Below are positions 14,527-15,033 of a stretch of DNA of 15,033 bases, piece by piece. The stretch comes from UBA1546 sp049302185 (GTDB lineage: Bacteria > Nitrospirota > Thermodesulfovibrionia > Thermodesulfovibrionales > UBA1546): the NCBI GenBank assembly GCA_049302185.1, contig JBAQLV010000005.1, positions 1-15,033 on the forward strand. Reading direction: 5' to 3'. A model generated the notes under the pieces. That model did not search any database. It was not told the DNA's origin and saw nothing but the letters and a program-made list of their open reading frames with translations. How positions within the stretch are numbered: the first letter of the stretch is position 1; each line of letters begins with the position of its first letter. Position numbers and translations under genes: made by a program.

Positions 14527-14760
14527 TTATTTTTCCAGCAACTTCTTAATGTTCTCGCTCATCTTTATGGGCGAGGTTGTCGTCTTCTGAAGAAATATAG
14601 TGGCGCCAGCATTCATGGCCTGCTCCATCACATCAGGAGTGCTTTTCACAGCCCATGCTATTACAGGAATATCCTTATGCTGAGGCATCTGCCTGATAAG
14701 TGATATTGTTTCAAAACCATTCATCGGCTCCACACAAATGTCAAGGATGACCATGTCCAC
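14527..14760 (-). pseudogene. Response-regulator receiver domain, N-terminal third missing
   Basis: The 77-codon frame, apparently starting at GTG, encodes the second half of a CheY-like domain. It has the phosphoacceptor region MVILDICVEPMNGFE (Asp7), PVIAWAVKST (the usual Thr/Ser position is Ala), and the AGATIFLQK segment with the conserved Lys. The first beta strand and acidic pair are absent, and upstream in-frame codons run F-I-E-N-C-W only as far as a TAG about seven codons before the GTG. A short out-of-frame ATGAAAAAGATA (MKKI-like, as in many receiver starts) lies a little further upstream. This suggests an internal deletion or decay, or a sequencing error, rather than a functional start. 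Confidence 0.65.
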
Positions 14761-15033
14761 CCAGCAATTCTCGATGAACTATATGATATCTTTTTCATAA
14801 GCCTTTTAGGGGCATAGAGAATATATTTTTCGCAAAGTCTTTTTCTTTAGTAAGCCAACTTTCAGATATAGATCATTCTTTATATCACTTCAAAATAATC
14901 CATGTAACTATTTGATTTTATTAGGAAAAATAATTCTAGACTTCTTACCCTCAAATGCAGTAGTATTATTTTCATGCATATAAAGAAGCATTTATCTTTC
15001 AGTGCATTACGCAGTATGATTTCCACTCCTCTA
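14761..15033. other. AT-rich window end, no convincing gene
   Basis: These 273 bases are clearly more AT-rich than the rest of the window. The only orderly frame is a 27-codon minus-strand ORF at 14908-14991 (MLLYMHENNTT... ending NKIK), which has no recognised family and may be the tail of a decayed gene. Together with the truncated receiver domain this looks like an eroded or recombined region. Confidence 0.4.

Noticed and set aside
14908..14991. 27-codon minus-strand ORF (MLLYMHENNTT...)
   Set aside because: Clean but very short, with no ribosome site or family; kept only as a possible gene remnant.

Overview
The window looks like bacterial chromosome from a Gram-negative (diderm) organism. 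The base composition is moderately AT-rich, the gene packing is dense, there is a complete Tol-Pal envelope cluster with two lipoproteins, and the sugar-phosphate genes are a compact gap-pgk pair. My best guess is an uncultured Nitrospirota (Thermodesulfovibrionia-like) or related deep-branching lineage; this is inference from gene style only.

Region 1 (1-2373) is accessory. It opens with the 3' end of an IS3-family insertion sequence, whose transposase C-terminus reads into a truncated minus-strand gene. That gene joins an AlwI-like PD-(D/E)XK nuclease domain to an HsdM-like N6-adenine methylase and stops about ten residues after the NPP catalytic motif, exactly where the IS begins. A gene-free stretch of about 770 bp follows. 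It contains a long imperfect inverted repeat (1685-1750), a nested hairpin (2150-2184) and a good -10 box ahead of the next operon.

Region 2 (2374-9464, plus strand) is a long tightly packed transcription unit: tlyA (rRNA 2'-O-methyltransferase), an unknown helical-repeat protein, tolQ-tolR-tolA-like-tolB-pal-ybgF/cpoB, then moaA (molybdopterin synthesis). TolQ/TolR use the proton gradient to move the TolA-like protein across the periplasm to TolB and Pal, and YbgF/CpoB normally couples the system to peptidoglycan synthesis. The 5' end of tolB is odd: a strong hairpin, a flanking inverted repeat, and 7-bp tandem repeats inside the signal-peptide codons. Removing one 7-bp unit would place a much better ATG in frame.

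Region 3 (9465-13420, minus strand) reads, in transcription order, DUF1015 protein, a 7-bp-periodic inverted repeat, gap, pgk, and a tRNA-Val(CAC) that starts one base after the pgk stop codon. gap and pgk encode consecutive steps of glycolysis/gluconeogenesis.

Region 4 (13511-15033) holds an APS-kinase-like P-loop kinase on plus. Convergent to it on minus are a cytidine deaminase and, upstream of that, a response-regulator receiver domain lacking its N-terminal third. The final 270 bases are AT-rich and I see no convincing gene there.

The most distinctive signals are the IS-broken nuclease-methylase fusion, the heptad repeats at tolB (possible phase variation) and upstream of gap, and the tRNA abutting pgk. 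I do not see a complete novel system in the window.
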